Below, in pieces: positions 17,487 to 26,092 of a stretch of DNA of 64,000 bases. The DNA is from Allobosea sp. CRIB-10 (GTDB lineage Bacteria > Pseudomonadota > Alphaproteobacteria > Rhizobiales > Beijerinckiaceae): assembly GCF_900112185.1 (NCBI RefSeq), contig NZ_FOKP01000009.1:62001-126000 (forward strand). The letters are read 5' to 3'. The stretch's first letter is position 1; every line of letters begins with the position of its first letter. The notes beneath the pieces are model-generated. The model was not told where the DNA came from. It ran no database searches and saw nothing but the letters and a program-made list of their open reading frames with translations. The position numbers and the translations under genes were made by a program.

Positions 17487-18242
17487 ATGGTCACGCGTGT
17501 TCTCACGGTCAGCATCCTGGCCGGGCTTCTGGCCGGGCTGCTGATCTCGGCGCTCCAGCACGTCACCACCACCCCGCTGATCCTCAAGGCCGAGACCTAT
17601 GAGGCGGCGCTGCGGTCGCAAGGCGCGCCGATGCAGGCCGCCTTCTCGGGCGACGCCAAAATCATCCTCGCCCATAACGACCCGAAAGCCGGGGCGGACC
17701 ATACTGGCGAGCACGACTGGAAGCCGCAGGACGGTTTGCAGCGCACAGCCTTCACCAGCCTGGTGACGATCGGCACTGCGATCGGCTTCGCCGCTCTGCT
17801 GCTCGCCGGCATGATCGCGGCGAATGAGCAGATCGACCAGCGCCGGACGCTCGCCTGGGCCGTCTGCGGTTTCCTGGCCTTCGGTCTCGCCCCGGCTATG
17901 GGCCTTGCGCCGGAACTGCCGGGCTCCGCCGCAGCCGAATTGCAGCAGCGCCAGCTCTGGTGGCTGCTGACGGCAGTTGTCACAGCCGGCGCGCTCTTCG
18001 TCTTCCTGCGGGTCGAGGCCTCCTGGGCGCGGGCGCTCGCCGTGCTGGCGCTGCTGGTGCCGCATCTGATCGGCGCGCCGCATCCGGCTGCGCCGGACAG
18101 CAAGGTGCCGGCCGAGATCGCTGCGCATTTCGCCGCGCTCTCGCTCGCCATCCAGGCCGCGCTCTGGCTCGTCACCGGCTTCGCCGTCGGCGTGCTCTGG
18201 CCCTGGGTCACGCGCCGCAGCGTCGCGACCGCGGCGGCCTGA
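17487..18242 (+). CDS. cbtA: Cobalt transporter subunit CbtA
   Basis: 251-residue membrane protein with about five or six transmembrane segments. Family features include the N-terminal helix with LQHVTTTPLILKAE, the HTGEHDWKPQDGLQRTAF segment with several metal-competent His, and the VPHLIGAPHP motif late in the protein. It directly follows cbtB downstream of the riboswitch, so it is predicted to form the cobalt importer that feeds the CobN chelatase. Confidence 0.93.
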   Translation: MVTRVLTVSILAGLLAGLLISALQHVTTTPLILKAETYEAALRSQGAPMQAAFSGDAKIILAHNDPKAGADHTGEHDWKPQDGLQRTAFTSLVTIGTAIGFAALLLAGMIAANEQIDQRRTLAWAVCGFLAFGLAPAMGLAPELPGSAAAELQQRQLWWLLTAVVTAGALFVFLRVEASWARALAVLALLVPHLIGAPHPAAPDSKVPAEIAAHFAALSLAIQAALWLVTGFAVGVLWPWVTRRSVATAAA

Positions 18243-18290
18243 CGCCTCGCGCGGCCGGAAACGGCCGCACCAGAACAAGGAGGCGTTGTC

Positions 18291-18716
18291 ATGCTCGAAG
18301 GCGAGCTCGCCCTCGTGACCGAGGCCCGGCAGGAGCCGGGCTGTACGATCCATGTCTGCACGGTCTGCCGGCGCCAGCGCGAGGACCTGCCGGAGGGCTA
18401 TGACCAGCCGGGCATCGCGCTCGCAGCTGTGCTCGACGAACGCTTCGCCGGCAGCGGCATCGCCGTCGTCCCGGTCGAATGCCTTTCCGTCTGCAAGCGG
18501 CCCTGCACGATCGCGCTTACGGCCGAGGGCAAATGGACCTATCTGATCGGCGATCTCGACGCCGGTCTGCATCTCGACGAGATCGTCAGCGGGGCGGAGA
18601 AATTCGCCGCCAGCGCCAACGGCATCGTTCCCTGGAAGGAAAGACCCGTCTCGTTCCGCAAGGGCGTGGTCGCGCGCGTGCCTCCTCTGCCGCGCAAACA
18701 AGGATCAGATCAATGA
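18291..18716 (+). CDS. DUF1636 Cys-rich protein
   Basis: 141-residue soluble protein with Cys pairs in HVCTVCRR and ECLSVCKRPC, a ferredoxin/thioredoxin-like arrangement that could bind metal or an Fe-S cluster. DUF1636 members are commonly found with cobalamin genes and CobW in alphaproteobacteria; the biochemical role is not known to me. Its stop overlaps the cobW start by 4 bp, which suggests the two act together, for instance in cobalt handling. Confidence 0.8.
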   Translation: MLEGELALVTEARQEPGCTIHVCTVCRRQREDLPEGYDQPGIALAAVLDERFAGSGIAVVPVECLSVCKRPCTIALTAEGKWTYLIGDLDAGLHLDEIVSGAEKFAASANGIVPWKERPVSFRKGVVARVPPLPRKQGSDQ

Positions 18717-19762
18717 ACGCTCCGCAGAATCCCGCCCTCGGCAAGGTGCCGTGCACGATCATCACCGGCTTCCTCGGCGCCGGCAAAACCACCCTCGTCC
18801 GCCATCTGCTTGAGAATGCCGGCGGCAAGCGCCTCGCCGTCCTCGTCAACGAGTTCGGCGATCTCGGCTTCGACGGCTCCTTCATCGCCGGCTGCGGCAT
18901 CGAGGGCTGCACGCAGGAGGACATCGTCGAACTGCCGAACGGCTGCATCTGCTGCACCGTCGCCGACGATTTCGTGCCGGCGCTGGAGACGCTCTTGAAC
19001 CGGCCGAACCCGCCGCAGCACATCCTGATCGAGACCTCCGGCCTTACCTTGCCGAAGCCGCTGGTCAAGGCCTTCAACTGGCCGGCGATCCGTTCGCGCG
19101 TGACCGTCGACGGCGTCATCGCCGTGGTCGATGGGCCGGCGGTGGCCGAGGGCCAGTTCGCGGATGATCCGGAGGCGCTGAAGGCGCAGGCCGCGCAGGA
19201 CCAGGCGGTCGACCACGACAACCCGCTGGAGGAGGTGTTCGAGGACCAAATCCTCTGCGCCGACCTGATCCTGCTCAACAAGAGCGACCTCGTCGACGCG
19301 GCAGGCCGCGAGCGGGTCAAGGCCGAGATCGCCCAGCATCTGCCCAAGGCGATCAAGGTGGTCGAGACCTCTCATGGCAAGGTCGAGCCGGCGCTGATCA
19401 TCGGCCTCGGCGCCGCGGCCGAGGCCGATCTTGCCGCCCGCCCCTCGCATCACGGCGAGGGCGAGGATCACGACCACGACGATTTCGACAGCGTCGCGCT
19501 GCCGCTGCCGCAGGCCGGCTCGCCGGAAGAGCTCGTTGCCCGCCTCGCCAAGGCGGCGGAGGCCGAGGGCGTGCTGCGCCTCAAGGGCTTCGCCGGCATC
19601 CCCGGCAAGCCGATGCGGCTGGTGGTGCAGGGTGTCGGCCGGCGCGTCGGCCATCACTATGATCGCGCCTGGGGGGCGGACGAGCCGCGCGACGGCCGGC
19701 TCGTGGTGATCGGCCTCAAGGGCTTCGACCGCGCCGCAGTGGAAGCGGCTTTGCAGGGATGA
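18713..19762 (+). CDS. cobW: CobW-family GTPase / metallochaperone
   Basis: G3E-family P-loop GTPase of 349 residues. Seen: Walker A GFLGAGKTTL near residue 18, the CxCC metal motif in NGCICCTV (~75), the NKSD guanine-specificity motif (~202), a His/Asp-rich loop (SHHGEGEDHDHDD, ~240-252), and the C-terminal CobW_C domain ending with the GLKGFD segment. It likely delivers cobalt to the CobN-S-T chelatase. Position directly before cobN under the B12 riboswitch supports a cobalt rather than a zinc role. Confidence 0.93.
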   Translation: MNAPQNPALGKVPCTIITGFLGAGKTTLVRHLLENAGGKRLAVLVNEFGDLGFDGSFIAGCGIEGCTQEDIVELPNGCICCTVADDFVPALETLLNRPNPPQHILIETSGLTLPKPLVKAFNWPAIRSRVTVDGVIAVVDGPAVAEGQFADDPEALKAQAAQDQAVDHDNPLEEVFEDQILCADLILLNKSDLVDAAGRERVKAEIAQHLPKAIKVVETSHGKVEPALIIGLGAAAEADLAARPSHHGEGEDHDHDDFDSVALPLPQAGSPEELVARLAKAAEAEGVLRLKGFAGIPGKPMRLVVQGVGRRVGHHYDRAWGADEPRDGRLVVIGLKGFDRAAVEAALQG

Positions 19763-19808
19763 CCATGATGTCGTCCGAAAACCGGTTCCCACTTTTCGGC
19801 ATCATGTT
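19760..19808. repeat. Short rhizobial-type palindrome CCGAAAACCGG...TTTTCGG
   Basis: Between cobW and cobN sits a short repeat whose ends CCGAAAA and TTTTCGG pair. It resembles a repeat common in Hyphomicrobiales intergenic DNA. It separates two genes that otherwise belong to one transcript and could alter read-through or mRNA stability. Confidence 0.6.
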
Positions 19809-19822
19809 CGCCGGCTGATGCG

Positions 19823-22800
19823 ATGCATCTTCTCCCGACCAGCGAAGTGAGGCTCGACGACGGCGAAGACGCCGTCGACCTCGCTCTGCCGCCGGGAGAC
19901 GTCGTCGTCCTCTCCTTCAGCGACAGCGATCTTTCAGCACTGGCGGCGGCTCAGTCGTCATGGTCGGGCCTGTCCCGACTATCCATGGCTTCGCCAGGCG
20001 AGCGGCTGCCGGCACAAGCGCCTCCCTTCCCCCCTGTGGGGAAGGGTATGGGGATGGGGGGCGTTCCGCTTGGTGAGCGCTCACCCAGTCGTTCGCCCCC
20101 CACCCCTGCCCCTCCCCACGAGGGGGAGGGGTTCTCGCTTCGCCTGGTGCCGCTCAGGCGCTTCAAGCATCCGCTCTCGATCGACCTGCTGATCGAGAAG
20201 ACGCTTGTCCGCTCGCGCTTCGTGCTGCTGCGCTGCCTCGGCGGACTCGACTATCTGCGCTACGGCGTCGAGCAGATCGCCGCCGCCTGCAGACGACATG
20301 GTGTTGCACTGGCGGTCTTACCCGGCGACGACCGGGCGGATGAGCGGCTGGCCGGCTACGGCACGGTGCCGGCTGAGTTGGCGGTAGACCTGCTCGGCTA
20401 TTTCCACGCCGGTGGCGGCGCCGAGAACATGCGGCGGCTGCTGGGGCGGATCGAGGACCATCTCGCCGCGCTGCCCTCATCCGGCCCGGCTGCGCCGGGC
20501 CACCTTCTCCCCCGAGGGGAGAAGGACGAGGCGGCACTGTCAGCCCCCTTCTCCCCCCGGGGGAGAAGGTCCCGGCAGGGGGATGAGGGCCGGCGCGACC
20601 TTGCCCCGGTCGAACTCCCCATCCTCTTCGCCCTCGGCCCCAGCGCCACGCCCCTGCCTTGGCGGGAAGCATTCGCTGCCCTGCCGGCCGATACCCCATT
20701 GGTTCCCATCCTCGTCTACCGCTCGGGCGTCGCCGCAGGCGACACGGCGATGGTAGAGGCGATCGCTGCGGCCCTCGCCCAGCGCGGCCTCAGCCCGCTG
20801 CCGCTCGCCCTGACCAGCCTCAAGGACGCGAGCGTCGTTGCCGAGCTCGCCGCGCTGATCGCAACGCGCAAGCCAGCCCTGATCGTCACCACCACGGCCT
20901 TTTCCGCCCGCGACGGCGAAGGCTTCGTGCTCGACGCCGCCGATTGCCCGATCCTGCAGGCCGTACCGGTCGGCAGTGCGCGGGAGGCCTGGATAGAATC
21001 GCCGCGCGGGCTCTCTGCCGCCGACCTCGCCATGCAGGCGGCCCTGCCGGAATTCGACGGACGGCTTGGCGCCATCCCCGTCGCCTTCAAGGAAGAAATC
21101 GCCGACCCGGCGACCGGCGTGACGGTGCGGCGGCTGGCTCCAGACGCCGAGGGCATCACGGCTCTCGCCGACCTTGCGGCAAACTGGATCGCGCTCGGCC
21201 GCAAGCCACGCAGCGAGCGCCAGCTCGCTTTGGTGATGTCCGACTATCCCGCTCGCGGCGGCCGCGCCGGTTTCGCCGTCGGCCTCGATACGCCGGAGAG
21301 CACGCTGGCGATCCGGGAGCTGCTGGGCGAGACCGGCTATGATATCGGCTCTGCTGCATCTGGTAGCGCCAGCTTGGGCGGCGCTGATCTGATGCAGGCC
21401 CTGACCGAAGGCCCCGCCGACTTCGCTGTTCCGCTTGCCGCCTACCGCGCCTGGCTGGACACCATCCCACCCACCGCGCGCGAAATCCTGCTCGCCAGCC
21501 ACGGCCAACCCGAAGCCAACCCGGCCTGCGACGGCGAAGCCTTCCGTTTCCGCGTCGTGCGCTTCGGCAAGCTCGCCATCGCGCTGCAGCCGCCGCGCGA
21601 CGCTTCGCCCGATCGCAAGGCGCGCTATCACGACCCCGACGCGCCGCCGGGGCACGCCTATCTCGCCTTCTATCTCGGCCTGCGCAAAATCCTGCGTGCC
21701 GACGCGCTGATCCATCTCGGCACCCATGGCACGACCGAATGGCTGCCCGGCAAGGCAGTGGCGCTGTCGGCCGCCTGCTGGCCGCGGCTCGCCGTTGGCG
21801 CCCTGCCGGTGATCTACCCTTATGTCGTCGACGATCCCGGCGAAGCGGCCCCGGCCAAGCGCCGGCTCTCGGCGCTGACGCTCGGCCATTTGCCGCCGCC
21901 GTTGGCGAGCCATGACACGGCCGGCGAAGCGGCGCTGCTGCGCGACCTGGTCGAGGAGTACTCGCAGGCGCAGGTGCTCGATCCGCGCCGGGCCGAGCTG
22001 GTCGCGCGCGAGATCATTGACCGGGCCCAGCGGACCGGCCTCGCCGCTGCGAGCGGCGTCGCGCCCGATCAGGACATGGCGAGCGCGCTCGCCGCACTCG
22101 ACGCCCATCTCTGCGACCTCGCCGAGACCGCCTTCCGCAACGGCTTGCATGTCTTCGGCTCCTCGCAGGCCGATCCCATCTCCGCCGAGAACGAACGCCG
22201 CAATCTGCTGAAGGCGCTCGATGCCGGCTTCGTGCAGCCCGGCCCCGCCGGCGCACCACATCGCGGCCGGCCGGAGGTGCTGCCGAGCGGACGCAATCTC
22301 TCGACGCTCGACCCGCGCGCCTTGCCGACCCGTTCGGCCGCCAAGCTCGGTGCCAGAGCAGCCGAGGCCGTGATCGCCAGGCATCTCCAGGACGAGGGCG
22401 ACTATCCGCGCCGGATCGTGATGGATCTCTGGGCCTCGCCGACCTTGCGCTCGGGCGGCGAGGACATCGCCCATGCCCTGCATCTGATGGGTGTGGAACC
22501 GCTCTGGGACCATGGCTCGACCCGCGTCACCGGCTTCTCGATCATCCCGCAGGCCAAGCTCGCCGCGCCGCGCGCCGACGTCACCATCCGCATCTCCGGC
22601 GCCTTCCGCGACACCTTTCCGGCGCAGATCGCCTTGCTCGACGCAGCCGCGCGCGCCGTCGCGGCCCTCGACGAGCCGGAGGAGTGGAACGAGCCCGCCG
22701 CCGCCCATCGCCGCGGCGAGGCGGGCGCGCGCATTTTCGGCGCCGCGCCCGGCCGCTACGGCGCCGCCATGGCGGACCGGGCGCTCGATGGCGACTGGCA

Positions 22801-23419
22801 GGCGCGCGCCGAACTGGGCGAGGCGTATCTCGCCGCCACCAGCCATGCCTATGGCGGACCTGACGGTGCCGCAGCGGCTGATGAGAGCTTCACCACCCGG
22901 GTCGCCGAAGCGCAGGCCTTCATCCATGTCAGCGACACCGCCGGCCGCGACATCCTCGAAGCGACCAGCGCCGCCGACGTGATCGGCGGCTTCGTCGCGG
23001 CGATGCAGGCGCAAGGCGGCAAGGCGGCGCTTTACAGCCTCGACACCTCCGACCCGGACAAGCCCAAGGCGAGGACGCTGGCCGAGGACGTCTCGCGCAT
23101 CGTCCATGGCCGGCTCTGCCATCCCCAATGGATCGAAAGCCATCTCGCCCATGGCTGGCGCGGCGCGGCCGAATTGGCCGAGGCGGTCGACGCGCTCTTC
23201 GTCTATGCGGCTGCGACCGATGCGGTCTCGGACGGCCTGTTCGATGCGGTGTTCCAGGCCTATTGCGGCGATCCCGCCATCTGGCAGGCGCTGGAGCAGG
23301 CGAATGCGCCGGCTGCCGCCTCGATCCGCTCCCGTCTCGCGGAGGCCCAGGAGCGCGGGCTCTGGACAAGCCGATCGAACTCGGCCGCGATGCTCAAAGG
23401 GCGGGAGGCGGCGGAATGA
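19823..23419 (+). CDS. cobN: Cobaltochelatase subunit CobN, with two in-frame repeat insertions
   Basis: Large subunit of the ATP-dependent CobN-CobS-CobT cobaltochelatase that inserts cobalt into hydrogenobyrinic acid a,c-diamide. 1198 residues. CobN hallmarks seen include the RFKHPLSIDLLIEKT segment, HLGTHGTTEWLPGKAVAL with metal/substrate His residues, YPYVVDDPGEA, and the late SRIVHGRLCHPQWI segment. Residues ~45-108 and ~218-256 are Pro/Gly/Arg/Ser-rich and do not resemble CobN; they are encoded by palindromic repeats also found between genes in this window. The frame stays open through both. It is coupled to cobG by a 4-bp overlap. cobS and cobT are not in the window. Whether the inserted peptides are tolerated on the enzyme surface is inference. 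Confidence 0.94.
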   Translation: MHLLPTSEVRLDDGEDAVDLALPPGDVVVLSFSDSDLSALAAAQSSWSGLSRLSMASPGERLPAQAPPFPPVGKGMGMGGVPLGERSPSRSPPTPAPPHEGEGFSLRLVPLRRFKHPLSIDLLIEKTLVRSRFVLLRCLGGLDYLRYGVEQIAAACRRHGVALAVLPGDDRADERLAGYGTVPAELAVDLLGYFHAGGGAENMRRLLGRIEDHLAALPSSGPAAPGHLLPRGEKDEAALSAPFSPRGRRSRQGDEGRRDLAPVELPILFALGPSATPLPWREAFAALPADTPLVPILVYRSGVAAGDTAMVEAIAAALAQRGLSPLPLALTSLKDASVVAELAALIATRKPALIVTTTAFSARDGEGFVLDAADCPILQAVPVGSAREAWIESPRGLSAADLAMQAALPEFDGRLGAIPVAFKEEIADPATGVTVRRLAPDAEGITALADLAANWIALGRKPRSERQLALVMSDYPARGGRAGFAVGLDTPESTLAIRELLGETGYDIGSAASGSASLGGADLMQALTEGPADFAVPLAAYRAWLDTIPPTAREILLASHGQPEANPACDGEAFRFRVVRFGKLAIALQPPRDASPDRKARYHDPDAPPGHAYLAFYLGLRKILRADALIHLGTHGTTEWLPGKAVALSAACWPRLAVGALPVIYPYVVDDPGEAAPAKRRLSALTLGHLPPPLASHDTAGEAALLRDLVEEYSQAQVLDPRRAELVAREIIDRAQRTGLAAASGVAPDQDMASALAALDAHLCDLAETAFRNGLHVFGSSQADPISAENERRNLLKALDAGFVQPGPAGAPHRGRPEVLPSGRNLSTLDPRALPTRSAAKLGARAAEAVIARHLQDEGDYPRRIVMDLWASPTLRSGGEDIAHALHLMGVEPLWDHGSTRVTGFSIIPQAKLAAPRADVTIRISGAFRDTFPAQIALLDAAARAVAALDEPEEWNEPAAAHRRGEAGARIFGAAPGRYGAAMADRALDGDWQARAELGEAYLAATSHAYGGPDGAAAADESFTTRVAEAQAFIHVSDTAGRDILEATSAADVIGGFVAAMQAQGGKAALYSLDTSDPDKPKARTLAEDVSRIVHGRLCHPQWIESHLAHGWRGAAELAEAVDALFVYAAATDAVSDGLFDAVFQAYCGDPAIWQALEQANAPAAASIRSRLAEAQERGLWTSRSNSAAMLKGREAAE
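19956..20150. repeat. Palindromic repeat inserted in cobN (first)
   Basis: Within cobN residues ~45-108. It contains a GTCATGGTCGGG...CCCGACTATCC element, then CTTCCCC/GGGGAAGG near 20025-20045 and CCCCTCCC/GGGGGAGGGG near 20110-20130. The middle part is a diverged inverted copy of the intergenic repeat at 5375-5420. No stop codon arises in the cobN frame. Confidence 0.65.
20474..20589. repeat. Palindromic repeat inserted in cobN (second)
   Basis: A 116-bp unit bounded by perfect 9-bp inverted ends CCCTCATCC (20474-20482) and GGATGAGGG (20581-20589), with internal CTTCTCCCC/GGGGAGAAG palindromes. It lies in cobN at residues ~218-256 and leaves the frame open. Confidence 0.7.
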
Positions 23420-24717
23420 GCGCCCCGGCCCGCGAGACGATGCGGCGCGGCTGGTGCCCCGGCACCTTGCGGCCGATGCTGACCGGCGACGGACTGCTGG
23501 TGCGCCTGCATCCGCCGGGCAATGCGCTGACGCCGGACCAGCTCGCACATGTCGCCGAGCTGGCGCACCGGTATGGCAATGGCCAGATCGAGGTCTCCGG
23601 CCGCGGCAATCTGCAATTGCGCGGCATCCGCGAAGAAGCGCACCCGGCACTGGTCGATGATCTCCTGGCAGCTCGCCTCGTCGACGAAGCCGAGGGCGAT
23701 GGCCCGAACCGGCTGGTGCTGACTTCCCCGCTCGCCGGCCGGGCGGCGGACGAACTGCTCGACACCGCTGCGCTGGTTGAGGCGGTCGAGCATGCCGGGC
23801 GCGGCGTCGCGGGCCTGCCGGCAAAGTTCTCGATCGTCGTGGATGGCGGCGGCGCGCTGGCGCTCGATGGTTTCGCCACCGATCTCAGGCTAAGGGCGAT
23901 CGCGATCGATGCAGTCGCGTTCGGCCTGCCGGGCGAGCTTTGGTTCGGCCCAATCGCCTTGGATCAGGCCCCGATACTGGCAGCCCGTTTGCTCGACGGT
24001 TTCGTCGCCGCAAGCGGGCAAAGCTCGGGACGGATCCGCCGCATGCGCGATCTCGCGCCGGAGGCCCTAAACGTACTGGCGACATCGTCCGGGCTCGGAT
24101 CGATGCCGCTCCCAGCCATCCGGCCGAAGCCTTCACCGGTCGGCCTCGTGGCCCAGCGGGACAGCAAGGTCGCAGCGCTGGCCGGATTACCCTTCGGCCG
24201 GACCGATACCGCCGGCTTACAGCGGCTGGGCGAACTCGCCCACAATGCCAGCATCAGCGAGATCAAGGTATCCCCGTGGCGCGGCCTAGCCTTCTGCGAT
24301 GTCTCGACGGACGCCGCGAGCGCCCTGCAGGAAGCCTTGCGCGATCAGGGGCTGATCGTCGCGCCGAACGACCCACGTCTTTCGGTCTCGGCCTGTACTG
24401 GTTTGCCGGCCTGCGCCCGCGGCAGGATGCCGACGCTGGCCGATGCCCCGGCGCTGACCAAAGCGATGGCGCCACTACTGACGAGCGGCGCAAGCCTCCA
24501 CGTCTCTGGCTGCGCGAAGTCCTGTGCCCGTCCGGGCAAAGCCGACCTCACCTTGGTCGGCCGCGACGGGCGCTATGACGTCATCGTTGCTGGCACCGCC
24601 GACGATGACGCGATCGCGCATCTTTCGCTCGGGGAACTTGTGCGCCGGCTCGAACCGGGTCAGGACATCCGCGCGCTGCTGGAAGCGGCGCAGCATGAGA
24701 AGCAGGTTGGAAGTTGA
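23416..24717 (+). CDS. cobG: Precorrin-3B synthase CobG
   Basis: Oxygen-dependent monooxygenase of the nitrite/sulfite reductase family that converts precorrin-3A to precorrin-3B. 433 residues. The N-terminal ferredoxin-like half-domain holds the GNGQIEVSGRGNLQLRG motif; the C-terminal half has the Cys set for a 4Fe-4S cluster in SACTGLPACARG and HVSGCAKSCARPGKADLTLV. Its presence marks the aerobic pathway. ATG overlaps the cobN stop; the stop overlaps the cobH TTG start. Confidence 0.93.
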   Translation: MSAPARETMRRGWCPGTLRPMLTGDGLLVRLHPPGNALTPDQLAHVAELAHRYGNGQIEVSGRGNLQLRGIREEAHPALVDDLLAARLVDEAEGDGPNRLVLTSPLAGRAADELLDTAALVEAVEHAGRGVAGLPAKFSIVVDGGGALALDGFATDLRLRAIAIDAVAFGLPGELWFGPIALDQAPILAARLLDGFVAASGQSSGRIRRMRDLAPEALNVLATSSGLGSMPLPAIRPKPSPVGLVAQRDSKVAALAGLPFGRTDTAGLQRLGELAHNASISEIKVSPWRGLAFCDVSTDAASALQEALRDQGLIVAPNDPRLSVSACTGLPACARGRMPTLADAPALTKAMAPLLTSGASLHVSGCAKSCARPGKADLTLVGRDGRYDVIVAGTADDDAIAHLSLGELVRRLEPGQDIRALLEAAQHEKQVGS

Positions 24718-25346
24718 ACACGCGTCACGCCTATATCCGCGACGGGGCCGCGATCTACGAGCGCTCCTTCGCCATCATCCGGGCCGAATCCGACCTGGCG
24801 CGCTTTTCCGGAACGGCCGAGCGCGTCGTCGTCCGCATGATCCATGCCTGCGGCATGACCGACCTGCCCAGGGACGTGGCGATGTCGCCGGATTTCGCCG
24901 AAGCAGCCGAGATGGCGCTGGCAAAGGGCGCGCCGATCCTGTGCGATGCCCGCATGGTCGCAGATGGCGTCACTCGCGCCCGCCTTCCGGCGAAGAACGA
25001 AGTGATCTGCACGCTTCCCGATCCGTCCGTGCCGAAGCTGGCCGAGGAAATGGGCACGACGCGCTCGGCCGCGGCGATGGAGCTCTGGCGTCCGCATCTC
25101 GAAGGTTCCGTCGTCGTGATCGGCAACGCGCCGACCTCGCTGTTCCGCCTGCTCGACATGCTCGACGAGGGCGTGCCGAAGCCTGCTGCCGTGATCGGCA
25201 TTCCCGTCGGCTTCGTCGGCGCAGCGGAATCGAAGGAGGCGCTGGCGCAGGACGGGCGCGTGCCCTTCCTCGTCGTGCACGGCCGGCGCGGCGGCTCGGC
25301 CATGGCGGCGGCGGCCGTCAACGCGCTGGCGCAGGTGAAGGAATGA
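24714..25346 (+). CDS. cobH: Precorrin-8X methylmutase CobH
   Basis: 210-residue enzyme moving the C11 methyl group to C12 to give hydrogenobyrinic acid. The catalytic His lies in the RMIHACGMTDLP motif, and the GNAPTSLFRLLDM and GIPVGFVGAAESKE motifs are family hallmarks. Translation starts at a TTG that overlaps the cobG stop, so initiation probably depends on coupling. Middle of the cobN-G-H-I-J run. Confidence 0.94.
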   Translation: MNTRHAYIRDGAAIYERSFAIIRAESDLARFSGTAERVVVRMIHACGMTDLPRDVAMSPDFAEAAEMALAKGAPILCDARMVADGVTRARLPAKNEVICTLPDPSVPKLAEEMGTTRSAAAMELWRPHLEGSVVVIGNAPTSLFRLLDMLDEGVPKPAAVIGIPVGFVGAAESKEALAQDGRVPFLVVHGRRGGSAMAAAAVNALAQVKE

Positions 25347-26092
25347 GCGGCGTGGGCGAAGCAGCGCGCATTCTGCTCTATGGCGTCGGCCTCGGCCCCG
25401 GCGATCCCGACTACATGACGGTGCGCGCCCGCGACATCATCCTCAGGGCTGACCGTCTCGTCCATTTCTGCAAGCGCGGCCGGCGCGGCAATGCCCGGAT
25501 CACCGCCGATGCGATCATCGCGCCGGATCCGGCCCGCGAGATCGAGCTCGCCTTCCCGGTGACGATCGAGGTGCCGGTCGAGGATGAGGGCTATACCGGG
25601 CCGATCGCCGCCTTCTACGATGAGGCGGCCGAGCAGCTCGCCGGCGAGATGGCGGCTGGCCGCAGCATCGCCGTGCTCTGCGACGGCGACCCCTTCTTCT
25701 ACGGCTCCTTCATGCATTTGTGGCGCCGTCTCGCCCATCGCTTCCCGACCGAGGTGGTCCCGGGCGTGACCGGCATGGCCGGCGCCTGGGCCCGCGCCGA
25801 TGCCCCGATCAGCTGGGGCGACGATGTGATGACGGTGGTGCCGGGCACGCTCGCCGAGGGCGAACTGACGCGCCGGCTCGCCGACACCGATGCCGCCGTG
25901 ATCATGAAGCTCGGCCGCAACCTGCCAAAAGTGCGCCGTGCGCTGCAAGCGGCCGGGCTGATCAACCGCGCCATCTATGTCGAGCGCGCCACCATGGCCG
26001 GGCAGGTGGTGACCCGCCTCGCGGAGAAGCCCGATGACGAAGCGCCCTATTTCTCGATGATCCTCGTCCCCGGCGAAGGGCGGCGGCTGTGA
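25343..26092 (+). CDS. cobI: Precorrin-2 C20-methyltransferase CobI
   Basis: SAM-dependent tetrapyrrole methyltransferase, 249 residues, acting at C20 of precorrin-2. Class III methyltransferase motifs: YGVGLGPGDPDYMT at the N-terminus (SAM-binding glycine loop), LCDGDPFFYGS (~113), VVPGVTGM (~135), and a VIMKLGRN stretch. The DPFFYGS form is typical of CobI. Four-bp overlaps at both ends. Confidence 0.95.
   Translation: MSGVGEAARILLYGVGLGPGDPDYMTVRARDIILRADRLVHFCKRGRRGNARITADAIIAPDPAREIELAFPVTIEVPVEDEGYTGPIAAFYDEAAEQLAGEMAAGRSIAVLCDGDPFFYGSFMHLWRRLAHRFPTEVVPGVTGMAGAWARADAPISWGDDVMTVVPGTLAEGELTRRLADTDAAVIMKLGRNLPKVRRALQAAGLINRAIYVERATMAGQVVTRLAEKPDDEAPYFSMILVPGEGRRL

Noticed and set aside
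17319..18701. Minus-strand frame opposite cbtA and the DUF1636 gene
   Set aside because: Antisense to recognisable cobalt transporter genes under a riboswitch.
20540..23824. Long minus-strand frame opposite cobN
   Set aside because: Same shadow composition; cobN and cobG on the plus strand have clear motifs.
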